Positions 1 to 10,929 of a stretch of DNA of 64,000 nucleotides are shown piece by piece. Under the pieces are notes generated by a model. It ran no database searches, was not told the origin of the DNA, and was given only the letters and a program-made list of their open reading frames with translations. Made by a program: the position numbers and the translations under genes. The stretch lies in assembly GCF_035046485.1 (NCBI RefSeq), contig NC_085138.1, positions 364,191,238 through 364,255,237 on the forward strand, given 5' to 3'. Source of the stretch: Aedes albopictus (lineage: Eukaryota; Arthropoda; Insecta; Diptera; Culicidae). The number at the start of each line of letters is the position of its first letter. The stretch's first letter is position 1.

Positions 1-215
1 TTTAATGACCTGCCGTAAAGGCGCATATAGTGCCGAATTAATGCCATTTTAACTGCTTATTGGTTACCTGGGCACAGATATAATACTCCATCTTAGGCGA
101 GTTTACATAACTTCAAAGTTAATTAAACAAATTTTGGGCTAAAATAATCGGATTGAATTTTTTCTAACTCTCTAAAACGCCTAACAGTATGCAACGCGCG
201 TACATCCATTCATAA
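1..215. other. Intergenic, nothing recognised
   Basis: AT-rich sequence with no credible coding frame and no repeat structure that I could identify. Confidence 0.4.
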
Positions 216-381
216 GGGGCTGTCCATAAACCACGTGGTCATTTTTTTAAGACTTTTCAACCACCCCCCCCCCCCCCCCGCGTGGTCATTAATCCATACA
301 AAATTTTTTATTTGTCCACACAAAATGGTCATTGGCCGAACCACCCCCCCCCTCATGACCACGTGGTTTATGGACAGCCCC
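216..381. mobile_element. MITE, PIF/Harbinger type, 166 bp
   Basis: The ends are an inverted repeat of about 26 bp: GGGGCTGTCCATAAACCACG on the left and its reverse complement on the right. Both sides are flanked by TAA (213-215 and 382-384), a 3-bp TSD of the TWA type typical of PIF/Harbinger elements. The interior has a C run near 264-279 and no coding capacity, so this is a non-autonomous element. TIR and TSD are seen directly; the superfamily is inferred from TSD length and the GGGGCTGT terminus. Confidence 0.8.
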
Positions 382-799
382 TAATTGCCAGTGTTCATTT
401 CGCCCCGAATAGACTACAACATTGAAATTGCTATTTTTAGTGTGTTCTGATCAAAAATATAATACTTTATCCATTACTAAATCTACGTATACATGTAGAT
501 AAGCTAACAATTCACTTGTTTGTATGGTGGACACACTCAATCACTCGTAATACTTTATTTACTGCTGCTTCGAAGTTATAAGAAATCCACCATATAAAAA
601 ATATACTTCAATTTCAATGATATTTTGGTTATTTTAAAGGAATATAAATGGTATTTTTGAAAAATAGAACAATGGCTTGATCCTTTACACTTATGCATTG
701 AAACTTTCAATTTGAAAGTTTTACATAAAAATCAACAGTTTCGGCAAAAACAGGGGTGTCCATTTCGCCCCGGGTGTCCATTATGCCCCTAATCCCCCT
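382..799. other. Intergenic, nothing recognised
   Basis: AT-rich DNA with no usable open frame. A short phrase about 'cattatgcccc / catttcgcccc' occurs twice (near 395 and 757-790), which may mark an old repeat, but I could not define a unit. Confidence 0.3.
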
Positions 800-927
800 A
801 CGCATGCAAAGTGGTCATTGGCAGAGGAAGCTCTCAGTTAATAACTGTGGAAGTGCTCATAGAACACTGCTGAGAAGCAGGCTTTGTCCCAATTAGGACG
901 TAACGCCAAGAAGAGAGAGAGAGAGAC
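800..927 (+). repeat. Dispersed retroposon 3' end, 5'-truncated
   Basis: The stretch containing AATAACTGTGGAAGTGCTCA and ending in a (GA)n tail near 910-927 matches, in opposite orientation, the 3' end of the SINE at 3188-3897. Both share the phrase around GTCCCA..GGGACGTA and a purine tail. It is read as a 5'-truncated relative of that retroposon. The join to the following R1 fragment is close to 928. Confidence 0.6.
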
Positions 928-1720
928 GACTGCAGCCGAAGGTCATCGACCGTCATTTGTGGAGCGATTGCTTATAAAGGATAACACCAACGATCTATCC
1001 AGCGATGATCTAGTCGAAACCCTTAGCCGTGCATGTGACGCCTCAATGCCAAGGCGATCCCTACCCAGAAAAGGTCGCAAACCACGCATTCTGCCTAATA
1101 CCTAGAAGTAGGATGCAAAGAGCTCGCACCGATGAGGGTAGAATAGAACGAAGTGAGACCCGCAGGGCGGCTAAACTGACACTGAACAAAGAGATTAAGG
1201 CACGGAAGCGGGCGTGCTTCGATAATCATTCTGTCGAGGCTGATGGTCTACACCGAGAAATCCGACGGAATCTCGGATAACCAGTTCGGCTTCCGGGAGA
1301 GTCGATCGACGGTGGACGCTGTTAGAGCTGTAACCAAAACGGTCGAGATAGCTCCAAAAGAAGCGAACAGGAATCCGCTATTGTGCGGTTGTCACGCTGG
1401 ACGTAAAGAATGCGTTCAACAGCGTCAGCTGGACCGCCATCGAGTGCGCCATACACCACCTAGGAGTCCCGATTAACCTATGCCGGATACTGGAGAGCTA
1501 CTTCCAAAATAGGGTGCTAATCTATGACACCGAGTAAGGCGGGAAGAGCTACAAGATCACCGCGGGGGTACCTCAAGAGTCCATCTTGGGCCCCGTACTA
1601 TGGAACGCAGCGTATGATGGTGTATTGTGGCTCAAACTTCCACCGGGCGTATAGTTGATCGGCCTCGCGGGCGAGTCAATACAACAAGTGCACAGCAACG
1701 CACGCAATTGGCATAGTGGA
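928..1720 (+). pseudogene. R1-clade non-LTR retrotransposon fragment
   Basis: Three frames together show R1-type ORF2. First comes a linker-like segment with RACDASMPRRSLPRKGRKP and RAAKLTLNKEIKARKRACF at about 928-1232. Reverse-transcriptase sequence follows: QFGFRESRSTVDAVRAVTK near 1275-1335, a motif A region near 1390-1450 and a motif resembling AGVPQ-SILGPVLWN near 1560-1610. Frames shift repeatedly, stops interrupt it, and a block between the linker and the RT fingers is missing near 1232. The sequence fades near 1680-1720, before the catalytic FADD region is complete. It is a dead relic. R1 assignment rests on similarity to the minus-strand R1 at 10.9-15.5 kb and recall of the family, not on a search. 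Confidence 0.75.
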
Positions 1721-3176
1721 GATGTCATAATATGACACATGGCATATTATGCCGCTAAAAATTAAAAACCATTTTTCCAATCATTTTCAAATTTTTTTTT
1801 TTTTGCTATAAAACGTTTGATTAGCGATTTTCAGTAAATGGGAAAAAATCATATTTAACCAGAATGGACATTTGACCATCCATCTGTGTCTGATTTTTGT
1901 CGTGTTCAAGCCTTTACCAAGTAAACTGCAAGCACCAGAAGGAAGCGGGAGAGCTCGAAATTACACGTTTGGACGCTTTCGAAGGAACCCGGGCTCGGAT
2001 GTGTGCAGCTAGCTACCTACATATGCGACGCGACGCAGTATAATTTGCCACTCGTGTTGATGATGACGGGTCGGATGATGATGGCGCCCCGATCGAACCC
2101 TGATTGATTCCTATGACGAGCGACGACGTAGATTGGCTGAAATGGCGCAACTAATTGAGGTCAAAATGGACGGATAATGAGTAGGTGCGGCGACTACCGA
2201 GTAGCCGATGATCGCGAAAGCCGAAAGCAATCGATTTCTGCGAAAAATGGCGGAAATTGACTTGTTAGAGCGAATCAAGAACGAACGGTAGCTGTTGTTT
2301 GAGTCACGAAATCCGATCTGATTGGTGAGAATGCAATTTCCGATTGTTTCCGGGAATATATGTTCTTGGGAAATTTCTCATAGTCACGAGGATCGGTGAC
2401 TAATGCATAATTTATTGAAACCAATTAATAAAACTCATTTAATGTGAGTTTCGTGGTTGCCGAGACCGCGTTCATCAGGGGACATACATCGACCGGTCCA
2501 TAAGAGGTAGCCAAGTGCGATGTCCAATCCGGTAAGATAATTAAATCCAGATCTTCATGGATCGCGTATGAGCGGATCCGACTTGGTTGACGATGACGAC
2601 GTCTTCATTGAAAGATCAGCTTAACAATAAAAAAAAAGTCCAACTCGAGGGTAAAATGCGTGGTGGAAGCCAACCATTCAACGACGCATGCTGTCTGTCG
2701 CAGACCAACGACGGTTTGATAAATAAAGCTGCGATGCGATGAGGGTACAAAAGAAGGAGCCGAATGTGTCTTCCTACCTACCTCTAGTGAGAAAGGTGAC
2801 GATGAACAAGACCTGATATTAATTGCAATCGATATGTCACCGCGCGAGGTGACATCAATCTCGCTTGTCGCATCAGAAGAAGACGTGGTGCGATGCGGTG
2901 CGATGATTGCAGGAAGAAGGTGAACAAACGGCAGCCGGCAGTAGTGGGCAGCAGCTTATCGCGTTCGCGTTTTTGGAATTTTTCGTTGATTTCTGGAGGG
3001 TGAAGCAATTTTTTACGCTTGGGATTGGAAAGGTGCAAGAAGCATCAATCTTTCCTGTGTAAACAAAGGAAGATGTAGGTTATTAGTTTCTAAATATCTA
3101 ACTAACAATATGTACCCTGAACTTGTGTAGTTTCAGTATGTGTAGATGTAGCTGAAATATAAACCACGTTCTGTTC
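1721..3176. other. Intergenic, no gene recognised
   Basis: About 1.45 kb of mixed-composition DNA. A short palindromic phrase (ATAATATGACACATGGCATATTAT) lies near 1729-1752. The GC-richer part at 1900-2760 has no credible exon, and open frames are below 90 codons without recognisable motifs. Confidence 0.4.
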
Positions 3177-3187
3177 GACGCATAGTT

Positions 3188-3897
3188 CTTCTTCTTCTAT
3201 TCTATATGGCTCTACGTCCCCACTGGGACTTGGCCTGCCTCGCTTCAACTTAGTGTTCTTTGAGCACTTCCACAGTTATTAATTGAAGGGCTTTCTTTGC
3301 CTGCCATTGCATGAATTCGTATATTGTGAGCAGTCCTGCAAAATATCAGTCTCAGTGCCTGTTTTTCAGCCGAAAATGAATGACTGCGGCGGTCGTTTTC
3401 AGTTCCTCGATGTGAGAACTGACAGAGTCCGAGAGCTCCATTCGTGAGTGACCGAACAAGATCAATTCCCAATCATCCACACACTACTCATGCTGAAAGG
3501 CCATTCGTCTCAAGCGGTGGCTTGTGAGAGTGAGTGCCCTATACGTTAGCACGGGTGAAAACACTCAACTACAGAAAATTGAATGGAAATTTAGCCCTGT
3601 CAGCTCTCGCTTTCAGCACGCTGCGTGCGAGTGTGAGTACCTATTTCATTTCGCTCCCGTGTTGCTGACCGGAAAGCAACTTTGACAGGAAAACCAAAAT
3701 GAAGAAAATGAAAAAAGCAAAATATCGCTATCATAAAGGCCTGTCGAAAAATTGCAGCACTGATTGTGAGGCAAGTACAACGATACACTATGCCCAGGGA
3801 GTCGAGGAAATTTTCCCGACCGGAACGGGAATCGAACCCACCATCTCCGGATTGGCGATCCATAGCCTTAACCACTAGACTAACTGGAGACCCCATA
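3188..3897 (-). mobile_element. tRNA-derived SINE-like retroposon, 710 bp
   Basis: Read on the minus strand the element starts with a tRNA-like head. A pol III box A (TAGTCTAGTGG, about 3872-3882) is followed by a box B (GGTTCGATTCC, about 3828-3838), with a possible anticodon-arm hairpin between them. The 3' end (left) finishes in a (GAA)n tail at 3188-3198. Flanks carry an 11-bp direct repeat, GACGCATAGTT, at 3177-3187 and 3898-3908, which is a TSD from target-primed insertion. The tail region is shared with the repeat at 800-927. 710 bp is long for a SINE, so it may be a composite. Which named SINE family it belongs to cannot be told here. Confidence 0.75.
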
Positions 3898-3908
3898 GAC
3901 GCATAGTT

Positions 3909-4215
3909 GTACTATGTTAGTTTTTGAAGATTTTAACTTTCTTTCACCAATCACTCTCTTTTCACCTGTATTTCTATGACACAAAAAAAATCTTTCCAAG
4001 TAACACCACGTTCCTCAACAGTCTGAGTAACTAATAAATGGCCAAATTTGGTCATATAAGAATTATATAAACATATGTAGAACATACATGTTTGAAGAAT
4101 GATCAAAATAGGTCTCACGTGGTAGAGGTTGTAATCGATTCATAGGGTACATAGACAACGAAATGCCTACCGAATTGTAAGATCTAATTTGAAACAGGTT
4201 ATAATATGAACACTG
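3909..4215. other. Unrecognised sequence beside RTE copy 1
   Basis: AT-rich DNA with no recognisable element. RTE homology stops abruptly near 4216, so this is either the host site of a 3'-deleted copy or a later insertion. Confidence 0.35.
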
Positions 4216-6395
4216 TACAGCTCTGCCACCATTCCAAATGTTCTGGCAGTAATGTTCATGTCGTCCGCACACAAATTGTCCGGATTTTGTGAAAATCGTT
4301 CCCCGACTGTTGAGCCTGGCTCGTCGCATCACATCTTCCAGAGCGATGTTGAAGAGTAGGCATGAGAGTCCATCACTTTGTCGCAGTCCCCGGTGAAATT
4401 CGAATGAACTGGATAGTTCGCCCGAAACCCTTACGCAGTTTTGCACACCGTCCATCGTTGCTTTAATCAGTCTAGTCAGCTTCCCAGGAAAGCCGTTTTC
4501 ATCCATGATTCTCCATAGCTCTGCGCGGTCGATACTGTCGTATGCCGCCTTGAAGTCGATGAACAGATGATGCGTTGGGACCTGGTATTCACGGCATTTA
4601 TGGAGGATTTGCCGCACGGTAAAGATCTGGTCCGTTGTCGACCGGCCGTCGATGAAGCCGGCTTGATAACTTCCCACGAACTCATTCGTTTTAGGTCATA
4701 GACGACGGAAGATGATCTGGGATAGCACTTTGTAGGCAGCATTCAAAATAGTGATCGCCCTGAAGTTCTCACATTCCAAATGGTCGCCTTTCTTGAGAAT
4801 GGGGCAGATTATCCCTTCCTTCCACTCCTCCGGTAGCTGTTCGGTTTCCCAGATCCTGACTATCAGCCGATGCAGACAGGTGGCCAACTTTTCTGGGCCC
4901 ATCTTGATGAGTTCAGCTGCGATACCACCCTTACCAGCTTCTTTGTTGGTTTTGAGCTGGTGAATGACATCCTTAACTTCCCTCAGCGTGGGAGTTGGTT
5001 CATTTCCGTCCTCCGCTGCGCTGACGTCGTCATTTCCTCCGTCGCCTTGGGCTCCCGTGCCTACATTCTCCACGCCGTTCATGTGCTGATCGAAGTGCTG
5101 CTTCAACCTTTCGATCACCTCACGTCCGTCCGTCAAGAGGCCGCCTTCTTCATCCCTGCATATTTCGGCTCGCGGCACGAAGCCGTTGCGGGATGCGTTG
5201 AGCTTCTGATAGAACTTCCGTGTTTCTTGGGAACGGCACAGCAAATCCATTTCTTCACACTCCGCCTCTTCCAGGCGGCGCTTTTTCTCCCGAAAGAGGC
5301 GGGTCTGCTGTTTCCGCTTCTGTTTGTAGCGTTCCACGTTCTGTCGGGTCCCTTGCTGCAGCATTGCCGCCTTCGTTGCGTTCTTCTCCTCCAAAACGGT
5401 TCTGCACTCTTCGTCGAACCATTCGTTCCGTCGATTCCGTTCCACGTACCCGATGGTGCTCTCGGCTGCGTCGTTGATGGTTGCTTTCACTGTACTCCAG
5501 CAGTCCTCTAGAGGGGCCTCATCGAGCTCGCCCTCGTCTGGCAACGCGGCCTCGAGATTCTGCGCGTATGCTGAGGCGACATCCGGTTGCTTCAGTCGCT
5601 CTAGGTTGTACCGTGGCGGTCGCCGGTACCGTACATTGTTGATGACGGCGAGTTTTGGGCGCAGTTTGATCATCACCAGATAGTGGTCGGAGTCGATGTT
5701 GGCGCCACGATACGTCCTGACGTCGATAATGTCGGAGAAGTGCCGTCCGTTAATCAGAACGTGGTCGATTTGAGATTCCGTCTGCTGTGGTGATCTCCAG
5801 GTGTAACGATAAGGGAGGCTATGTTGGAAAAAGGTGCTACGTATGGCCATACTTTTTGAGGCGGCAAAATCAATGAGTCGTAGGCCATTTTCGTTCATCT
5901 GCCGGTGGGCGCTGAACTTGCCAATCGTCGGTCTGAATTCCTCCTCCTGGCCTACCTGAGCGTTCAAATCTCCTATCGCTTGGGCAGCGATCGTACTCGC
6001 GTTCAAGCTGCGCGTAAAATGCGTCCTTGTCATCATCAGTGCTTCCCCGGAGTGTGGGCTGTGCACGTTTATTATGCTGAAGTTGAAGAATCGGCCCTTG
6101 ATCCTCAACCTGCACATTCTTTCGTCGATCGGCCACCAACCGATCACGCGCCTCTGCATATCACCCATCACTATGAAAGCTGTTCCCAGCTCGCGTGTGT
6201 TGCCGCAGCTTTGGTAGATGGTATGATTACCTCTAAACGTTCGCACCATGGATCCTGTCCAACACACCTCCTGCAGCACTACGATGCCGAACTCGCGGTC
6301 CTTCAGTAGATCGGCGAGTATGCGGGTGCTCCCAATGAAGTTGAGAGATCGGCAGTTCCACGTACCGAGTTTCCAATCGCAAGTCCTTTTTGTTC
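4216..6395 (-). pseudogene. RTE-clade (JAM1-like) EN-RT polyprotein, copy 1, 3'-deleted
   Basis: Minus-strand coding region of an RTE-type non-LTR retrotransposon. Reading begins near 6395 with an apurinic-type endonuclease N-terminus (LGTWNCRSLN, then LQEVCWTGS). It continues through DLNAQVG near 5970 and SDHYLVM near 5690. A coiled linker rich in Arg, Glu and Lys spans about 5450-5200. The reverse transcriptase follows, with FIDFKAAYDSID near 4550, a GDGLSC-like motif read here as RQSDGLSC near 4365, and an ADDMN catalytic box near 4265 that lacks its leading Phe and is frameshifted. Most of the EN and linker is one open frame (6279-4696) with no stop, so the copy is not very old. Homology ends at about 4216, losing the RT thumb and C-terminus. 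The element is therefore inactive. Clade assignment is by motif recall. Confidence 0.85.
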
Positions 6396-6827
6396 GCTGG
6401 GGTCGTTGCCGTTGGTCTCGGTTCGTATTATTCTATTGCTGATTTTCCGTTACAATGTTTTTTTACGGCTGGCTCGTAAAGCCTTCTACTTTCCGGAGGA
6501 CCATAGTGCACAATTGAGCTTAGAGTCCTTCCCTGGCACTCGGACGTTGATCAGCCGCCCCTAACATGGGGATCAGACGCTGTTGTGAGCCGCTCCTCCT
6601 GGAGAACAGACGCTCAGGTTTGCCGAAGCAAACTCCCCCTTCCCTGTCAGCCTATGACCAAAGTTCCCACCGGGGTTGGTTACCCGATCTTCCCTAAGGT
6701 TGCTCATAGTTTCCGGCCGGTACCGCGAGGAGGTAGGGATAGGAGTTGCTGGGCAGAGGCTAGTGGATCACAATGGGATCTGAATTGCGCAGCATACCCA
6801 GCCTTTACCGTGCCGGATATCCGTTCT
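6396..6827 (-). mobile_element. 5' UTR of RTE copy 1
   Basis: The stretch immediately upstream of the EN frame shares GAGCCAGCCGTAAAAAA with RTE copy 2 (near 48667), then diverges completely from it. A phrase around GCGGCTCACAACAG near 6580-6600 resembles part of the 5' region of the older RTE-like element at 46.4 kb. The boundary at about 6827 is where the GGAATTCC-type repeat, matching 55.9 kb, begins. Confidence 0.55.
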
Positions 6828-9480
6828 TAGGTTTTTTGAAAATATGTATCTACATAATGTCTTCCATGACCAGCTGGAGTTATTTCAGTGATTCGTCATA
6901 CATTCTTGCCTGAATGTCTCTAAAGGCAAATTTATATTTTCATATACTGCATGTGTTCATTGCAGAACATAATCCTACAGAAATTTCAATTAACGTATTT
7001 CCGGAAGGATTTTTGGATGAATTCTTGAAGGTATTCTCGTAAGAGCCGAGAAACTATCACCGGAGGAAACCCTCGAGGTATCCCTGTAAGATTTCCTGAA
7101 GGGAATCCCAGGAAGGTTTTTCTGGAGGTATTTCTAGAGAACTCGCAAATAATAAAATTCTTGGAAAAATCCTGGAATTCACCTGAAGGAATTCCTGGAC
7201 GAATCCCTGGAATGTATTCAGAAAGAAACGACTAGATGAATTTAAGAAGGAATTCCTGATGCATTTCTTAGAGTAGGAAGGAAAAACTAAGAGAAAAGTT
7301 CTGAAAGCGCTTCTAGCATGTGATTAGTTATTTGTTTGAAGTAAATTACAAACAGTGGCTTCCGCGCAACTAAAACCTCCGATGCCGTAACTCTTCTGTG
7401 ACATGTGTGACTTATTGTATGAATTCCTGATGGAATCCCCTAAGAAGCTGCTGGAGGGATTTCCTGTAAAATTTTTAGGCAACTTTTTCGAGAAATTCTA
7501 CAAGAATTTTCTGGACAAATCTTTTCGCAGAACTCGGAAGGAGACCCCTGATGAAGTTCCTGGAGGAATCCTAGGATGATTCCTAAAACAATCGTTGGAG
7601 GAAACTAGAGGTATTTCCGATAGAATTTTTGCCCTTGACAAATTTTTGATAGAATCCCTGACAGACTTTTTAAAGGAACACTCTCAAAACATCCCTACAA
7701 ATTCCTAGAGGAATCTCTGCAGGTGTTCTTGAAAAAATCAATGGATAACTTCTTGAAGGAATTCTTGAAGAATGACAGAATCTTAGGATACATTCCTGAA
7801 AGAATTGCAGGACGAATTTCAGAAGCGAAGCTTTTGCAGGAGCTGCAGAGGGCATTCTTGAAGAAATCCTTGGATGAACTCCTAAAAGGTTTCTGGGAGA
7901 TAATTGTGACAGAGTTCCTGGATGACTTCTTGGAGAATTTCCTGCCTCCTGTATGCACCCCACAAAAGTATCTCAAAGTATTTCAATACAAATCGCTGGA
8001 GGAGCTCCTCTAGAAATCTTTGACGTAATTCAGAAAAATATTCAGGTAATCCTTGGGGAATTCTTGGGTGCATCCCTGGAAAATTTCTGATGGAACTCCT
8101 GAGTAAATTTTTGAAGAGATCTCGAGAGGAATTTCTGAAGAAATTACTAGAGATCTTTCTGAAGCCATCCCTGGAAGAATTCCCGGAGCAATCCCTGAAG
8201 AAATTCCTGGAGCAATCCCTGAAATAATTCCTGAAGAAACTACTGGAGGAATTCCTGGAGAAATTTTAGAACAAATCTCTTGAGGAATTCCTCGAGGAAT
8301 TCCTAGAGCAATATATGGAGGAATCCCTGGAGGAATTTCTGGGGGAATTGCTAGAGGATTTTTTTGAGAAATTCCTGGAGGATGTAATGGAGAGTTCCCA
8401 AAATCAATTCCTGATGAATTCTCTTAAGGAAAACCAGGAGGAATGCATGGAAAAACTTCGGGGCAAATTCCTGACGAAATCCCTGGAGAAATTCTTGGTA
8501 GAATTTCTGGAAGAATTTCTGGAGGATTTTCTGGAAGAATTTCTGGAAAAATTTCTGGAAGAATTTCTGGAGGAATTTCTGGAAAAATTCCTTGAGGAAT
8601 CTCTGACAGAATTCCTGGAGGAATCCCGGAGAAATTCCTGGAGCTAACCCTGAAGAAATTGCTGGTAGAATTTCTGGAGAAATTCCTGGAAGGATTCCTG
8701 GAGGAATGCCTGGATAAATTCCTGCAGGAATTCCTGGAGGAATCCCTGACAGAATTCCTGAAGGAATCCCGGAGGAGTTAATGGAGCTAACCCTGGAGTA
8801 ATTCCGGAAGGAATCCCTGGAGGAATGTTTGGAGGAATCCCTGGAGGAATTTTAGGAGGAACCCCTGGAAGGCCTATAGGAATTTCTGGCGGTATCTCTA
8901 GAGGAACTACTGGAAGAATATCTAGAGGAATTCTTGGAGAAATACCTCCAGAATTTCCTCGATAAATTTTAGAGGAATCCCTGGAAGTTCTTCTTGACGA
9001 ATTTCTGCTGGAATTTCTGGAAGAACCTCTTGAAATATGTCTAAAGAAATTCCAGGACGAATTTCCGAAAGTTCTGATGAAACCGCAGGAAGAATTCTTG
9101 TACGAAACCTGAAGGAATCTGAAGAAGAGTTTGTGGAGTATCACCTGGAGGTATCTCGGAAGCAATCCCAAGAGGAATTGCCAAGGAAATCCCCAAACAA
9201 TTCCTGGAGGAAGCCCTGAATTAATTCTTGGAGGAGTTTCTGGTAAAATACAGGAGGAATTCCTGAAAAAGTCCCAAGAAGAGTTCATGAAGGAATCTAT
9301 GGAGAAATTTGTTCTTGAAGTTGTTCCTGAAAGAATAACAGAAAGAATTCTTGAAGAAATACCTGGAGGGTATTCTGGAAGCGATCCCATTAGGAATACT
9401 TCTTAGGAAATCTCAGGAGAGCTTTTTTAACGAATTTATGGAAGAATTTCTGAAGGAATCCCTGCACAAAAATCTAAATC
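6828..9480. repeat. 12-bp-period degenerate repeat (family F1), copy A
   Basis: The core, clearest at 8500-8640, is a run of 12-bp units of the form CTGGAGGAATTC with substitutions. Because 12 is a multiple of 3, open frames such as 8315-8647 translate as LEEF repeats, and the reverse strand gives Ser/Pro/Phe-rich frames; none are genes. The tract is not only tandem: unique landmarks (GGAGCTGCAGAGGG near 7840, GATGACTTCTTGGAG near 7920, a CTCAGGAGAGC phrase near 9413) recur in the same order in copy B at 55.9-60.0 kb. It therefore behaves as a dispersed repeat of several kb with a tandem interior. An A run occurs at 9490-9501. Confidence 0.8.
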
Positions 9481-10872
9481 CTCTGGTCAAAAAAAAAAAA
9501 CACTGGAACAATCACTAGAGGAACTTCTAAAGACATCCCAGGAGAAATTCCCTCAGGAATGTCTGGTGTGGTGTGGTGGTATGTAGAACTGGAGATATGA
9601 ATTGCTAGATAAGAGGGTAAGGACCGCTATGGAGTTGATGTAATTCTTGCAGAAAACTACGCCTTACCCAGCCTTTACCAATCAATTTTCGTGCATTTTT
9701 TTTTCTTACCAATTAGTCCTACTATTGACTGCTAAAAGAATTGAAAAAAAAAAAATACCTGCACGCACCGCAACCAGAGGCGTTCGATTCACGTCACCAT
9801 CGATGTGCCCTGTGCGTGGAAAACTTTCGCCATCACCCGAAAACCCGTTCCCAGGAAGCCATCATCGGCAAGCCATCGGAGGTCGTGAGCACGCATAACC
9901 CTGGACTTCCTTCTGGGATGCTGCTGGAACTGCGCGCGTTCCGATGCGTGATATGGACTTTCTCAACCACCACCGGGTGCACGGTGGTGACGTGTTCGAC
10001 CTGCAAGAAGCAATACAAGTCAAGACACCCCGACGAACAATTGCACTGGAAGCTCCGTGCGTTGATGTGTAATTGGCAGCACCGAGAGCGCAATTATCGG
10101 TGCAATTGGAAGCGAGTAATTATGCTAATAAGCCGTTGCAAAGTATGTACGCGCTTCGTGCATCCCCAGCGATTTCTGCGTTTTTGTCCTCGATGAAAAT
10201 GCTCTGGCCGCAACAGCAGCATCCACCCAACCAAGGCACGAACCGGAGCAGTTTCGCATTCCGTCAGGTTGGGTGCATCGTCGTCACCGTGGAGTCGCCG
10301 TCCGTCGTAGTTATTATCGTTATTAATGCCATCGACGACAATGTTTCAACTCTGAGTTGCGCACAGGTCCATTTCAGACTCCCGGGTCAATAAAGTACGC
10401 CTTTTTACAAGCTGAAACCTGTCAATAAAACTCACATGCAAAATACCTCCTCGTTCATTCTGTTGGTCAATCCGCGACTCGCTTGGTTCGCGAGTGATCG
10501 CTTTATGGCGCCTTTTGCATGCAATGATGGAGCAACACACACTTTGACTGAAAATGATTGGAATCCATAAAAATCAGCGCCCGGATCAGCTTGGGGCACT
10601 TCAAAATCAAGCTTGACACGAGCTTCGAGTGCGGATTTGAATAATCCTTTAAATAGGCATTTCAACGCAGCACACACACTCTCACTTGTTGACTAAGGCC
10701 TGATGGGCAGGGGTTCCCAATGCAATGTGTTGTTTCCTAAACGTCGAGCGAACGCCGTCGTGGCGCATGCAACACTCAAGCCACCGAATTTCTTCGCTCA
10801 CTAGCACACATCCCGTGTCTTTTGAGACTGTGTGGTATGTGCTGACCACCCTACGGCACAACAGCCTGTGGG
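9481..10872. other. Intergenic, possibly single-copy
   Basis: About 1.4 kb that does not resemble the surrounding repeats. GC content rises at 9760-10330 and there are TAATTA-like homeodomain-type words near 10110-10130. A 151-codon frame at 9741-10196 has scattered Cys and His but no recognisable domain and starts inside an A run; I do not call it a gene. The last 180 bp may be the 3' UTR of the R1 that follows. Confidence 0.4.
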
Positions 10873-10885
10873 TACTCTGAAATCA

Positions 10886-10929
10886 AAGTGTAGAATTAGC
10901 TCTAAGTTAAAATACACATAAAAAAAAAA
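10886..10929 (+). mobile_element. Hyper-truncated LINE insertion, 44 bp
   Basis: A 44-bp insert ending in ten A residues is flanked by a perfect 13-bp direct repeat, TACTCTGAAATCA, at 10873-10885 and 10930-10942. The insert contains AGTGTAGAATTAGC and AAGTTAAAATACAC and matches the insert at 16052-16091 read on the other strand. This is the 3' terminus of a LINE that was 5'-truncated almost completely. It lies at the edge of the R1 relic. Confidence 0.8.

Noticed and set aside
3820..3897. tRNA gene on the minus strand
   Set aside because: Head of a SINE-like retroposon flanked by a TSD.
4870..5511. 213-codon plus frame
   Set aside because: Antisense shadow of the RTE polyprotein on the minus strand.
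8315..8647. 110-codon LEEF-repeat protein
   Set aside because: 12-bp repeat read in frame; both strands and all F1 tracts give similar frames, with no codon bias or start signal.
8644..9390. 248-codon Pro/Ser-rich minus frame
   Set aside because: Reverse-strand translation of the F1 repeat.
9741..10196. Cys/His-rich 151-codon frame
   Set aside because: Starts inside an A run, spacing of Cys and His fits no zinc-finger family I know, and other frames are equally open.
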